DNA of 61,614 bases from an uncultured Erysipelotrichaceae bacterium. Its GTDB lineage: Bacteria > Bacillota_I > Bacilli_A > Erysipelotrichales > Erysipelotrichaceae. A program made the translations under genes and the position numbers. Numbering within the stretch: the stretch's first letter is position 1; each line of letters starts with the position of its first letter. The stretch is taken from the NCBI GenBank assembly GCA_944327105.1, contig CALVGN010000027.1, positions 1-61,614 on the forward strand, in the 5' to 3' direction. The notes below the pieces were generated by a model. That model was not told the origin of the DNA and ran no database searches. It was given only the letters and a program-made list of their open reading frames with translations. Positions 43,632 through 52,985 of this stretch are shown here, piece after piece.

Positions 43632-44715
43632 GATGGATCACCTTCCATGCTAATTCTACCATAGCTTTGGCAGCATTCGCAGTTGCCAGCGTCGTACAGG
43701 CGGATGCCATTTGATTTAATCGGTTTTGATCATGGATCAAACCATTGATGGTATGGTTTAGACTAGCGGCATCCAATCCATTTTCCCGCAGCATGATCGC
43801 TGCCCCACGATCAAAAGCGGCCAATGCATTTTTGCTTTGATGGTCATTGGGAACATAGGGACTGGGGATCAAAATCGATGGTTTGTGTAAAGCAAACAAT
43901 TCAGCACATGCTGTCGCACCGGCTCTGGAAACGACCAGATCGCTGTCATGGAATGCAGATATACCATCGACATAGGGTCGGATCACGATATTGGAACCAT
44001 GGTGGACGCCATCGAATGAAGCAAAGCCATCTTTTCCCGTAACGATGAGATAATTGATCGGATTTTCGTTAAACAGGGAAATGGCATCTTTCAATAAGGC
44101 ATTGACACTTTCACTGCCTAACGAACCCATCACGATGGTGACCATCGGCCAGTTTTCATGGTCAAAACCATAATCCGATTTCGGATTTTTAGCCGTATTG
44201 CGCAATTTAGCCGCATTGGAAGCCTGCGGGTTTCCGGTATGGATCAGCATACATCCCGGATTTTCGATATCCATGGGATAACTGGTGGCACATACAGCGG
44301 CATGCTTCAATGCCATGCGATTGGCTTTTCCCATGATGGCATTTTGTTCATGCAACATGATGGGGATATGGAAACGGATCGCAGCTAAGATCATTGGGGT
44401 TTCGATATAATTGCCAAACCCGACGACAAGATCACAATGATGGGTTTTAAAATAACGCAGCATGGTAAACGTGGCGTTGACCAAGGATAGTGCGGCATGG
44501 ATCTTTTTGACCAAAGATCCGCTTGGTACGACCAGGTTCAATCCGATAAAGGGATAATGGTGATCAGGGATGATAGTGGATTCCATACGGCTGGTGGAAC
44601 CGACAAAAGAAATGTCAATGGTGGGATCATTGGCCTTCATGGCATCAGCAAATGCCAATGCAGGATAAATATGGCCACCGGTTCCACCGGTGGCAATGAG
44701 AATCGAATACGTCAT
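43594..44715 (-). CDS. murG: UDP-GlcNAc transferase MurG
   Basis: 373-aa GT28 glycosyltransferase making lipid II. N-terminal GGTGGHIYPALAFADAM near residue 10; MLHEQNAIMGKANRM near 122; C-terminal VVSRAGATACAELFALHKPSILIPSPY near 258. The substrate-binding Glu of the RAGA...AE segment is kept. Membrane-associated on the cytoplasmic face. Preceded by a 70-codon membrane-protein gene overlapping by 4 bases. FtsW, often adjacent, is absent here. Confidence 0.95.
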   Translation of the reverse strand: MTYSILIATGGTGGHIYPALAFADAMKANDPTIDISFVGSTSRMESTIIPDHHYPFIGLNLVVPSGSLVKKIHAALSLVNATFTMLRYFKTHHCDLVVGFGNYIETPMILAAIRFHIPIMLHEQNAIMGKANRMALKHAAVCATSYPMDIENPGCMLIHTGNPQASNAAKLRNTAKNPKSDYGFDHENWPMVTIVMGSLGSESVNALLKDAISLFNENPINYLIVTGKDGFASFDGVHHGSNIVIRPYVDGISAFHDSDLVVSRAGATACAELFALHKPSILIPSPYVPNDHQSKNALAAFDRGAAIMLRENGLDAASLNHTINGLIHDQNRLNQMASACTTLATANAAKAMVELAWKVIHHERIDETYQCIR

Positions 44716-44924
44716 TGCAATTGTTCCAATACTTTGCTTTCAATAAAAAATGAGAGTTTCCAGAATAGAAGTGGTGCGACCAGTACGATCCAGATCAAGG
44801 ATGGGATCAACCATGCATAGATATGCAAATCAAAATAGAGCCGGACCAAGGCAAATAGGGTCAAACCAATGGTATCGATGGCTAAAAATGCCAATACATC
44901 GATCAAAAATACCGGTCCTTTCAT
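44712..44924 (-). CDS. Small two-helix membrane protein
   Basis: 70-aa protein with two hydrophobic stretches: VFLIDVLAFLAIDTIGLTLF (5-24) and LIPSLIWIVLVAPLLFWKLS (39-58). It overlaps both the lipid kinase gene upstream and murG downstream by 4 bases each, so it is part of the operon. No family recognised. Position suggests a role at the envelope, unproven. Confidence 0.7.
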   Translation of the reverse strand: MKGPVFLIDVLAFLAIDTIGLTLFALVRLYFDLHIYAWLIPSLIWIVLVAPLLFWKLSFFIESKVLEQLQ

Positions 44925-45820
44925 ACACTGTCCTTTCGTGGCATGATCAGATTAAAGTGAGATTTTAAAATATGAATATCGATTTGATCCGTTTCAAATG
45001 GTTCCCCATCCGCATGAGCGATGATCATACCATCAAAATGAATGGATAGATCTTCGATGGTTTTTACATGTGCCTGAGGCACATCCAGATAATCACCGGT
45101 TCTGTATTTGTTGATCAATGGCAGCATAGTGGTCTTATTCAATGCATCGATGACCACCAAATCCAATTTCCCGTCATCCAATTGGCTCCACGGTGTCGGA
45201 TTGAACCCGGAACCATAATACGCACCGTTTCCGATATAACATAATGTTGCTTGAGAAGGTAGATCATCATATCCGTCAATGGTCAAACCATAGCTAGGAT
45301 AACGCATCACCCCAAACAGGGCAGCGATCGGATAATACAACGATTTGGGAAACCAGGAGTGTTTCATATGATCACACACATACGCATTGACATACGCATC
45401 CAGACCAAATGAAATATTGTTGATAAACAATGTGGTACTACCATTGCAACAGTATTGTCCCGCATCGATCAAATGCCGCTGACCGGTCAATATACCATGG
45501 ATGGCCTGGTTAAAATCCATCGGTCGATTGGCATTGATCATCCGATAAAAATCATTACCGGTACCAAATGGGATCACGGCAAACGTTGCCCCTTGGTTCA
45601 AACCATTGATGGCATGATGGATGCTTCCATCTCCACCGATGACCACCAATACATCGTCATGATCGATCGAAGATGCCAATGTTTTTAACTCATCTACACT
45701 GCGGGTGATCACGATCGTATGTAAAAGATGGCGGGATAGTGCAAAATTTTCGATTTCTTTTTGATAATTTAAGCCTTGACCTTTGTGTGCATTGGGATTG
45801 ATGGCAAACACATAATGCAT
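44921..45820 (-). CDS. Diacylglycerol/lipid kinase family protein
   Basis: 299-aa DAGK catalytic-domain protein (YegS/DgkB type). The nucleotide motif VVIGGDGSIHHAINGL lies near residue 65 and AVIPFGTGNDFYRMI near 88; the C-terminal part has LVVIDALNKTTML and ADGEPFE. It recycles diacylglycerol or phosphorylates a related lipid; the exact substrate is unknown. ATG 45820 is preferred (MHYVFAINPN); ribosome site is poor. First gene of a unit leading into murG-murB-divIB. Confidence 0.88.
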   Translation of the reverse strand: MHYVFAINPNAHKGQGLNYQKEIENFALSRHLLHTIVITRSVDELKTLASSIDHDDVLVVIGGDGSIHHAINGLNQGATFAVIPFGTGNDFYRMINANRPMDFNQAIHGILTGQRHLIDAGQYCCNGSTTLFINNISFGLDAYVNAYVCDHMKHSWFPKSLYYPIAALFGVMRYPSYGLTIDGYDDLPSQATLCYIGNGAYYGSGFNPTPWSQLDDGKLDLVVIDALNKTTMLPLINKYRTGDYLDVPQAHVKTIEDLSIHFDGMIIAHADGEPFETDQIDIHILKSHFNLIMPRKDSV

Positions 45821-45865
45821 GGTTCTATTGTAAAACAAGTTGATTTAAGGACTCAACCATCTTTA

Positions 45866-45901
45866 TTTTTGGCCGATTTAATGGTTTTGGTCTCATAAGG
45901 A
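45866..45901 (+). promoter_or_regulatory. Putative alternative-sigma promoter upstream of prepilin peptidase (TTTTGK-N17-GTCTCWTAAGGA)
   Basis: TTTTTGG (45866-45872), exactly 17 bases, then GTCTCATAAGGA (45890-45901). The 14-mer GTCTCATAAGGAAG is identical to that upstream of the T7SS gene esxA. It is 104 bases upstream of the prepilin peptidase start, so the leader is longer than at the other three sites. Confidence 0.58.
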
Positions 45902-45915
45902 AGTGGATCCATCTG

Positions 45916-45975
45916 ATGCATCATTGCTTTTTTATCCCACTTCCCATCCATGGATTGATCATCCATATATTTTAA
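45916..45975 (+). CDS. Possible 19-residue hydrophobic peptide in the prepilin peptidase leader
   Basis: ATG 45916 opens a 19-codon frame (MHHCFFIPLPIHGLIIHIF) that starts 14 bases after the promoter-like element; AAGGAAGTGG lies 9 bases upstream and could act as ribosome site. It could be a leader or signal peptide-like product of the competence regulon, or chance. A minus-strand frame of 44 codons (45853-45987) overlaps it, so coding is unproven for either. Confidence 0.25.
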   Translation: MHHCFFIPLPIHGLIIHIF

Positions 45976-46005
45976 AAAAGTAAGCATGATGGATCCATCG
46001 TAACA

Positions 46006-46392
46006 ATGATCGGTATCTATGTGATTAAAGCGATTCTGAGTATATGGATCATTCGGGATGATCTGAAAAGTCAGGAAGTGATGGTACTTCCATTATTCGC
46101 ATGGATGCTTTTATCGTTTGTTGATGGTTTGACCATCGGTGCGTTGATCTATGGTCTGATCTATTTTCTATTCTGGTTGAATCATCACTGTGGCATGGCG
46201 GATGTGATCTTGATCAGCTCCGCCTGCTGTGGTTTGACCATGATGGAATGTGCATGGTTGAATTTACTCAGTTGTATATTGGGGTTGATCTTTTACTGGT
46301 CCAACCATAAAAAAGGGAAGGATCCCCTTCCCTTTACACCGGCCATATTGTTGGCCTATTGGATATTAATGCTGCAGCAGTTCATCCAATGA
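46006..46392 (+). CDS. Prepilin peptidase, A24 domain only (ComC-like)
   Basis: 128-aa polytopic membrane protein. The A24 catalytic Asp pair is visible: IIRDDLKSQEV near residue 16 and CGMADVILISSACCGL near 63 (usual GxGD, here GMAD), and the C-terminal LPFTPAILLAYW segment is typical. It lacks the N-terminal methyltransferase domain with Cys motifs of full-length PilD/ComC, so it would cleave but perhaps not methylate pilins. It is the only prepilin peptidase candidate for the ComG pilins here, and shares their promoter-like element. Ribosome site is weak. Its 3' part contains the mrp terminator on the other strand. Confidence 0.75.
   Translation: MIGIYVIKAILSIWIIRDDLKSQEVMVLPLFAWMLLSFVDGLTIGALIYGLIYFLFWLNHHCGMADVILISSACCGLTMMECAWLNLLSCILGLIFYWSNHKKGKDPLPFTPAILLAYWILMLQQFIQ
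46308..46335 (-). terminator. Intrinsic terminator of mrp inside the prepilin peptidase gene
   Basis: Stem AAAGGGAAGG (46312-46321) / CCTTCCCTTT (46326-46335), followed on the minus strand by a U run (A run 46309-46314). It lies within the codons KKGKDPLPFT of the plus-strand gene, 30 bases past the mrp stop. Confidence 0.85.
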
Positions 46393-47385
46393 GCGGACAA
46401 ACGCTTCCATCGGTTCATGGTTGATGAATTCGACCCGTCCAAGATCACATAACTGTCTAAATTCTGGATTGATCGGCAATTCCAGACTTAAACCGACATT
46501 TTCGTTTTCGGCCAGTTCATGGACATTAATGTGACCAAACGGATAATTGCGGCAACCACACTCCACACAGTCAAAATATGCCATGTTGACCACGATCCCT
46601 AAAATGGGAATATTCATGGTCTGCGCCATATGGATCGCTTTTTTGACCACCATGGAAACTAATTCACTGGGGGTGGTGACGATGATGATCCCATCCAACG
46701 GAATGGATTGGAATACCGTCAATGGGACATCTCCGGTTCCCGGCGGCATATCCACAAACATGTAATCCACATCATTCCAGATCACATCACTGTAAAACTG
46801 CTGGACTAGACCAGCCAAGATCGGACCCCGCCATACCACCGGCGTGTCTTCACTTTCCAATAGCATATTGGTGGAAATCAACTGGATATTGGTCGCGGTC
46901 TGCGCCGGATAGATCCCATCTTCTCCACCAAATGCATGATCATCCACTCCAAAGACATGTGCCATGGATGGTCCGGTAATATCCGCATCCAACACAGCGA
47001 CGTTTTTTCCCAAACGGTTCATGGCACAGGCACTCAATGCCGTGACCATGGATTTACCAACACCACCCTTGCCGCTGACGATACCGATGGTATGACGAAC
47101 GGTGGATAATTTGTTCAGTGTGAACTTTTCGATCCGAGAAGAACAGTTGGCAGAACAATTGGCACAATTGTGGTCACAGGTTTGTGGGTCTGGGGTTTGG
47201 TCCGCTTCATTTTGAGCGTGATTGCAATGGTCGCAATCACAGTGGTTTTGGTCACATTGATGATCATCATGATCATGATGGCATTCACAATGTTGCTGCT
47301 CATGGTGATGACAAGTGTGCGGATCATCATGATCACAGCAGCACTGCGCATCGTTATGACAATGATGTTTGTTTTCTTCACTCAT
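46366..47385 (-). CDS. Mrp/Nbp35 family Fe-S carrier ATPase with His/Cys-rich N terminus
   Basis: 339-aa P-loop protein of the ApbC/Mrp/NBP35 group that binds and delivers Fe-S clusters. Walker A GIVSGKGGVGKSMVTALSA near residue 103; C-terminal CxxC VECGCRNYPFG near 285. The segment CDHNCANCSANC (70-81) resembles the N-terminal Cys motif of clostridial Mrp proteins. Before it lies an unusual stretch: residues 1-83 hold 15 Cys and 17 His (for example CHHHEQQHCECHHDHDDHQC). Such runs bind metals such as Zn, Ni, Cu or Fe in other proteins. ATG 47385 follows AAAGGAAATT. Convergent with the prepilin peptidase, overlapping by 27 bases. Confidence 0.92.
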   Translation of the reverse strand: MSEENKHHCHNDAQCCCDHDDPHTCHHHEQQHCECHHDHDDHQCDQNHCDCDHCNHAQNEADQTPDPQTCDHNCANCSANCSSRIEKFTLNKLSTVRHTIGIVSGKGGVGKSMVTALSACAMNRLGKNVAVLDADITGPSMAHVFGVDDHAFGGEDGIYPAQTATNIQLISTNMLLESEDTPVVWRGPILAGLVQQFYSDVIWNDVDYMFVDMPPGTGDVPLTVFQSIPLDGIIIVTTPSELVSMVVKKAIHMAQTMNIPILGIVVNMAYFDCVECGCRNYPFGHINVHELAENENVGLSLELPINPEFRQLCDLGRVEFINHEPMEAFVRSLDELLQH

Positions 47386-47559
47386 GGAATCGAAATTTCC
47401 TTTCTTTATCAAACGGTCATTATTTTAACGTATTTTAGGATCGAATGGATACTGATATGACCATTTCGAATGGTGGTTGGACCATATCCACCTGCTGGAT
47501 ATGAAAATTTTTCAATCCAACCAACGAAACTGGACACAACCATGCCATCAAATGATTGA

Positions 47560-48888
<1,329 letters not shown>

Positions 48889-48900
48889 AACCAATATAAA

Positions 48901-48935
48901 AATGATCGTCGAATACTTTAGACGATCATTTTTTT
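48901..48935. terminator. Intrinsic terminator of purA
   Basis: AATGATCGTC (48901-48910) / GACGATCATT (48921-48930) followed by T run; an A run upstream allows function for the minus-strand transporter too. Confidence 0.85.
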
Positions 48936-48940
48936 GATAA

Positions 48941-48964
48941 AGCCACTTTTTTATAGAAGTGGCG
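48941..48964 (-). terminator. Weak terminator-like hairpin after the ion transporter gene
   Basis: GCCACTT (48942-48948) with AAGTGGC (48957-48963); minus strand continues CUUUAUC, so the U run is poor. The stronger hairpin at 48901-48935 follows and may finish termination. Confidence 0.5.
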
Positions 48965-49003
48965 ACCAAACAAAGCACGGTCGATTTTTCCCCAATGACA
49001 CAA

Positions 49004-50272
49004 TCATGCAAACAGCAGCCAGTTGAGGATATATCCACTTAAAACGGCAATCAGGGAAAACGGTACACCGATTTTCATGAAATCGCTGTTTTTGACTTCA
49101 TATCCGTTTTTACGCAAGATCCCGATACCGGTGATATTGGCGGAAGCACCGATCGGGGTGAAGTTACCACCCAATGTAGCACCGATCAATAGTCCAAAAT
49201 ATAATACGGTCGGAGATACACCCATCAAGGATGCGATGTTGCCAACCACCGGCAACATGGTGGCCACATAAGGAATATTGTCGATAAATGCCGAAAAGAA
49301 GACACTGGCCCAGACAATGATGGTATAGATCAAAAACAAATTATCATTACCGATGGTGACAAACAAGTTAGCGATGGCATCGATCACCCCAGCTTCGGTT
49401 ATACCGGCGATGATGACAAACAACGATGCCAATAAAAGCAATGTTTGGACGTCAATGGCTTTGACCATCTGAGTCAATGGAGATGTGATATTTTTGGTTT
49501 GGACCATCTTGCGTATATATCCGATCAATGCCAGTGATACACAGATCAGACCATTGGTAATGGATGGTTTTTCAGGAATAAAGGAGACCAAAATCAATAA
49601 TAAAACGGTTGCGGCCAATAAAACCGAAGGCAGATAATCACGCACGAGCGTACGGCTTCCCGTGGTTACCGGATCCGTATACTTTCGAAACTGGATCAAT
49701 AAAACGATGGCAGAGAAAATAGCACCGCATTGCACGATCCAAAACAGACCAGGTCTGCCTTGATAAAAGAAGAAATCCATGAAGTTCATGTTGGCATGAC
49801 CACCCAGCAATATGGAAGTGGTGTCACCGACTAAAGTGGCGGCACCCTGCAAATTACTGGAAACGGAAATGGCGATGATGATGGGAACAGCAGAAATATT
49901 GAGTTTTTTACTCAATGCCAACGCCACTGGTGCGATCATCAATACCGTGGCTACATTATCGATAAATGCAGAGACGATACCGGCAAATAAAGCCAATGCG
50001 ACGATGGTCCATTTGACATTGGGTACCTTTTCCATCAACATGTCTGCCATCAATGCGGGCATGCCACTTTCGATAAATAGATCGACAGTGGCCATGGTTC
50101 CACCGATCATCATCAATACGTTCCAGTCAATGGCACCCAATACATCAGAAACCGGCAAAATACCGAGCAGAACGAATAAAATGGCGGAACCAAACGCAAT
50201 GTAAGCCCGATACTTGCTGAAGATCAACAGCAATACGTATGTGATCAAAAACAATCCAAGTGCAAAATACAT
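49004..50272 (-). CDS. ArsB/NhaD/SLC13 superfamily ion transporter
   Basis: 422-aa integral membrane protein with about 11 helices. The duplicated SAFIDN motif (GIVSAFIDNVATVLMIAPV near 98 and FFSAFIDNIPYVATMLPVV near 325) and the GGNFTPIGASANI segment near 370 are hallmarks of the ion transporter superfamily (ArsB, NhaD, SLC13). Substrate may be arsenite, Na+/H+ or a dicarboxylate; no adjacent ars genes support arsenite. Stands alone between terminators. Confidence 0.9.
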   Translation of the reverse strand: MYFALGLFLITYVLLLIFSKYRAYIAFGSAILFVLLGILPVSDVLGAIDWNVLMMIGGTMATVDLFIESGMPALMADMLMEKVPNVKWTIVALALFAGIVSAFIDNVATVLMIAPVALALSKKLNISAVPIIIAISVSSNLQGAATLVGDTTSILLGGHANMNFMDFFFYQGRPGLFWIVQCGAIFSAIVLLIQFRKYTDPVTTGSRTLVRDYLPSVLLAATVLLLILVSFIPEKPSITNGLICVSLALIGYIRKMVQTKNITSPLTQMVKAIDVQTLLLLASLFVIIAGITEAGVIDAIANLFVTIGNDNLFLIYTIIVWASVFFSAFIDNIPYVATMLPVVGNIASLMGVSPTVLYFGLLIGATLGGNFTPIGASANITGIGILRKNGYEVKNSDFMKIGVPFSLIAVLSGYILNWLLFA

Positions 50273-50362
50273 GAAATATCCCCTTTACCTAATAAAAAAA
50301 ACGAGAATGGTTCTAATTTATAAATGGATCGAACCATTGTCAAGGTATGGATGGTTGAACCA

Positions 50363-50391
50363 TAAAAAAATCATGGTTCAACCATGATTTT
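50363..50391 (-). terminator. Intrinsic terminator whose stem is the dispersed palindrome
   Basis: AAATCATGGTT-C-AACCATGATTT (50368-50390), an 11-bp perfect stem centred on ATGGTTCAACCAT, followed on the minus strand by seven U. A second copy ATGGTTGAACCAT (50351-50363) adjoins. It ends the Asp23-like gene six bases after its stop. Confidence 0.85.
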
Positions 50392-50396
50392 AAAGA

Positions 50397-50723
50397 TCAG
50401 GCATCAAATCCGGTAACTGCGACATTGATCACACATTGTTTCAATCCAGTCATCGTTTCAATATTTTTTTTGATGGTGGCTTGCAATTGTTCACACTGAG
50501 CATCCAGATTGTAACCCTGCTTCATATTGACATATAACTGCAATACCAGCTGATTTTTGACCACTTTGCAACTCACGGATTTGAAGAATTTTTTATCGGG
50601 TACCAATGCGACCCCTTTGATATCTTCACAACTGTACGTGGCAATGGTTTCAAAAACAGTTGAATTCAAAGCGATCATCCCGCGTTCACTTTGTTGGTCC
50701 ATGCAGATAAATTCCTGTGCCAT
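50397..50723 (-). CDS. Asp23/Gls24-like small protein
   Basis: 108-aa protein of Asp23-like layout: ERGMIALNSTVFETIATYSC at the start, then VVKNQLVLQLYVNMKQGYNL and VCINVAVTG-type end. Smaller and more divergent than the YloU-like member at 41189. The start ATG 50723 follows CCAAGGAGGAACACAC. It lies downstream of the rRNA methyltransferase gene. Role unknown; envelope association assumed from the family. Confidence 0.7.
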   Translation of the reverse strand: MAQEFICMDQQSERGMIALNSTVFETIATYSCEDIKGVALVPDKKFFKSVSCKVVKNQLVLQLYVNMKQGYNLDAQCEQLQATIKKNIETMTGLKQCVINVAVTGFDA

Positions 50724-50749
50724 GTGTGTTCCTCCTTGGAATGGTTTGA

Positions 50750-52075
50750 TTATACCACAGTATGGTGGATACGTCGGTGTTTTGGAAAGTGGTTTTTTCC
50801 CATTGAACCGATGGTTTTGATCCATCCGATGCCATAATTGTGATAGGTGACCACAGACCACCCTTCAATCGTCGATTTGATGGTTTGACCATGCAGATAA
50901 TCATTCAATGATCGCAGATCCAATGATTGCCTTTGGATATAGGGATGCAACAAAGGACAATGGGATAACGGATACAAGGGTTCGATGCGGTTTTTCAGAA
51001 ATTGAGCAAATGGCAGATAGTTGCGCAAAACATGCAACATTGCTGTATCGATAATCTTTGATTGTGTATAAACGATGTGATCCTTTTCCATAAACAGATG
51101 TTCGATCGGTCCGTTATACCAGGGGCGAATCATATCCATGGTGGATTGAGTCAATGGTTTGGATTTGACCGAAGGAAGTGGATTGGTTTGACCATCGATC
51201 CGTTTTAATTTCGCTACAAAATGCCCTTCTCCGCCATCCATTGGGAATATCCGCCGAGTTTTCGTCAAGTCGATGGTATCATCCACATCAAAACCGGGTC
51301 GTCCCCATGAAACGGTAATGGGTTCTAAGATAAAATCCGGATGGGATTTCAAAAAAGCTGCAATGGTTGCTTCATTTTCTTCCATGGCAAACGTACAAGT
51401 GGAATAAACCAAAGTCCCATTGAGACGGACCATCTTAGCCGCATCCGAAAGAATGGCAAGTTGTCGTTTGGCACATTGTTTTACCAATGATAATGACCAT
51501 TGATCCAATGCAGCATCTTCTTTTTTAAACATCCCTTCACCGCTGCATGGTGCATCCACCAATACTTTATCGAAGCATTGATCAAATGTACGTGTCAAGG
51601 AAGAGACATCCCCTTGGGTCACGATGGTATTGGTCAAACCAAAGGAATCGATGTTATCCCGCAAGATCGATGCACGTTTTGGATCATATTCATTGCTGAC
51701 CAATAATCCGCTTTCTTTGATTTTTAAAGCGATCTGCAGACTCTTTCCACCCGGTGCGGCACAACAATCCAATACGGATTCACCACACTTTGGATCCAAT
51801 ACACTAACGGCACAGGCGGCTGACGCTTCCTGGCCATACCATGCCCCGCCATAATACAACCCATAATCGGATAAATGGATGGAAGGATCAAAACGATAAT
51901 GATCGCAAGCAAAGGGATTGGGTGTGACATCAAATGGGATGATGGGATCACAATATTGCGTATTGATCAGCATTGCTTTGTGCAACGGTTTGTTTAAACT
52001 GGCTTCATATAAGGGATATTCGTCCTTGAATATTTCGCGAAGATGATTTTCCAAAAGCGCATTAGCGATGGGCAT
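50750..52075 (-). CDS. rRNA cytosine-C5-methyltransferase, RsmF/NOL1-NOP2-Sun type
   Basis: 441-aa SAM-dependent m5C RNA methyltransferase. SAM motif DCCAAPGGKSLQIALKIK near residue 108, catalytic Cys regions VDAPCSGEGMFKK near 178 and VYSTCTFAMEENE near 232 are intact. A C-terminal PUA-like domain (about 300-441) matches RsmF-type architecture. Overlaps ribF by 14 bases. Exact rRNA position unknown. C-terminal part carries palindromes at 50880-50892 and 51184-51195. Confidence 0.9.
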   Translation of the reverse strand: MPIANALLENHLREIFKDEYPLYEASLNKPLHKAMLINTQYCDPIIPFDVTPNPFACDHYRFDPSIHLSDYGLYYGGAWYGQEASAACAVSVLDPKCGESVLDCCAAPGGKSLQIALKIKESGLLVSNEYDPKRASILRDNIDSFGLTNTIVTQGDVSSLTRTFDQCFDKVLVDAPCSGEGMFKKEDAALDQWSLSLVKQCAKRQLAILSDAAKMVRLNGTLVYSTCTFAMEENEATIAAFLKSHPDFILEPITVSWGRPGFDVDDTIDLTKTRRIFPMDGGEGHFVAKLKRIDGQTNPLPSVKSKPLTQSTMDMIRPWYNGPIEHLFMEKDHIVYTQSKIIDTAMLHVLRNYLPFAQFLKNRIEPLYPLSHCPLLHPYIQRQSLDLRSLNDYLHGQTIKSTIEGWSVVTYHNYGIGWIKTIGSMGKNHFPKHRRIHHTVV

Positions 52076-52985
52076 TCAACACCTCCCGGATATGCAGCTG
52101 ATCGTGATGCAGCTGATGCATCAGTGCCTGTTTGTTTTCGAATTTATGTTCATCCCGGATGCGGGAAATAAACTGGATACGGATGGTCGAACCATAGATA
52201 TCCTGATTGAAATCAAACACATTGACTTCCACACTCAATCCATTGACATAGTTACATGTCGGATTATGGCCGATATTGGTCATCGACGGATACGTCTGAT
52301 CATCGACATGAAACCAGGTGGCATACACTCCGTTTAACGGGATCAATTGATCGATCGATGGTTTGATGTTGGCAGTAGGAAAACCGAGCTGATGGCCGAC
52401 ATGACGACCATGGACCACTTCACCTTCGATAAAAAAAGGATAACCCAGCAATGTATTGACCGTTTCGATATCTCCGCTTTTCAATGCCGTTTCGATACGG
52501 GTCGAGGAGATTTTGGTTTGACCATACGTATATGGTGGAACCACTGTCGTATCGAAACGGCCATTTTCCACTAACGAGATGGCATTGCCTTTACCAAATT
52601 GACCATAGGTAAAATCATACCCGACGATCAATGCCATGATCCCGTTGGACTTTAATAACGCTTCAAATGCGTCAATGGACAGATTCATCACTTCTTTGCT
52701 AAAGTTCAGGATCATCACATCCGTGATCCCCATGGAAAAGGCCAGTTCACAGCGTTGTTTCAACGGGGTGATATGGTAGACCAGTTCACTTTTACCCATT
52801 GTGATCCATGGATCAGGATCAAAGGTGATCAGTGTGGGGATCATATGATTCAAATTGGCTTTTTCAATGGTTTTTTGGATCAATTGCTGATGACCGCGGT
52901 GCAATCCATCAAAATAACCGATGCAGGCACATCGTGGTTCAATCAATTTTGGGGTCGTTGGATCAAAACGAATGATTCGATGCAT
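52062..52985 (-). CDS. ribF: Bifunctional riboflavin kinase / FAD synthetase
   Basis: 307-aa flavin enzyme. N-terminal adenylyltransferase with CIGYFDGLHRGHQQLI near residue 22 (HxGH) and TYGQTKISSTRIETAL near 157; C-terminal kinase domain with VVHGRHVGHQLGFPTANIKP near 185. ATG 52985 overlaps the truB stop as TGATG, a classic coupled arrangement; the truB-ribF pair is conserved. A perfect ATGGTCGAACCAT lies at 52183-52195. Confidence 0.95.
   Translation of the reverse strand: MHRIIRFDPTTPKLIEPRCACIGYFDGLHRGHQQLIQKTIEKANLNHMIPTLITFDPDPWITMGKSELVYHITPLKQRCELAFSMGITDVMILNFSKEVMNLSIDAFEALLKSNGIMALIVGYDFTYGQFGKGNAISLVENGRFDTTVVPPYTYGQTKISSTRIETALKSGDIETVNTLLGYPFFIEGEVVHGRHVGHQLGFPTANIKPSIDQLIPLNGVYATWFHVDDQTYPSMTNIGHNPTCNYVNGLSVEVNVFDFNQDIYGSTIRIQFISRIRDEHKFENKQALMHQLHHDQLHIREVLNAHR

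Noticed and set aside
45853..45987. Minus-strand 44-codon frame rich in Met and Lys
   Set aside because: No ribosome site, and it overlaps the promoter-like element of the prepilin peptidase; composition is not convincing.
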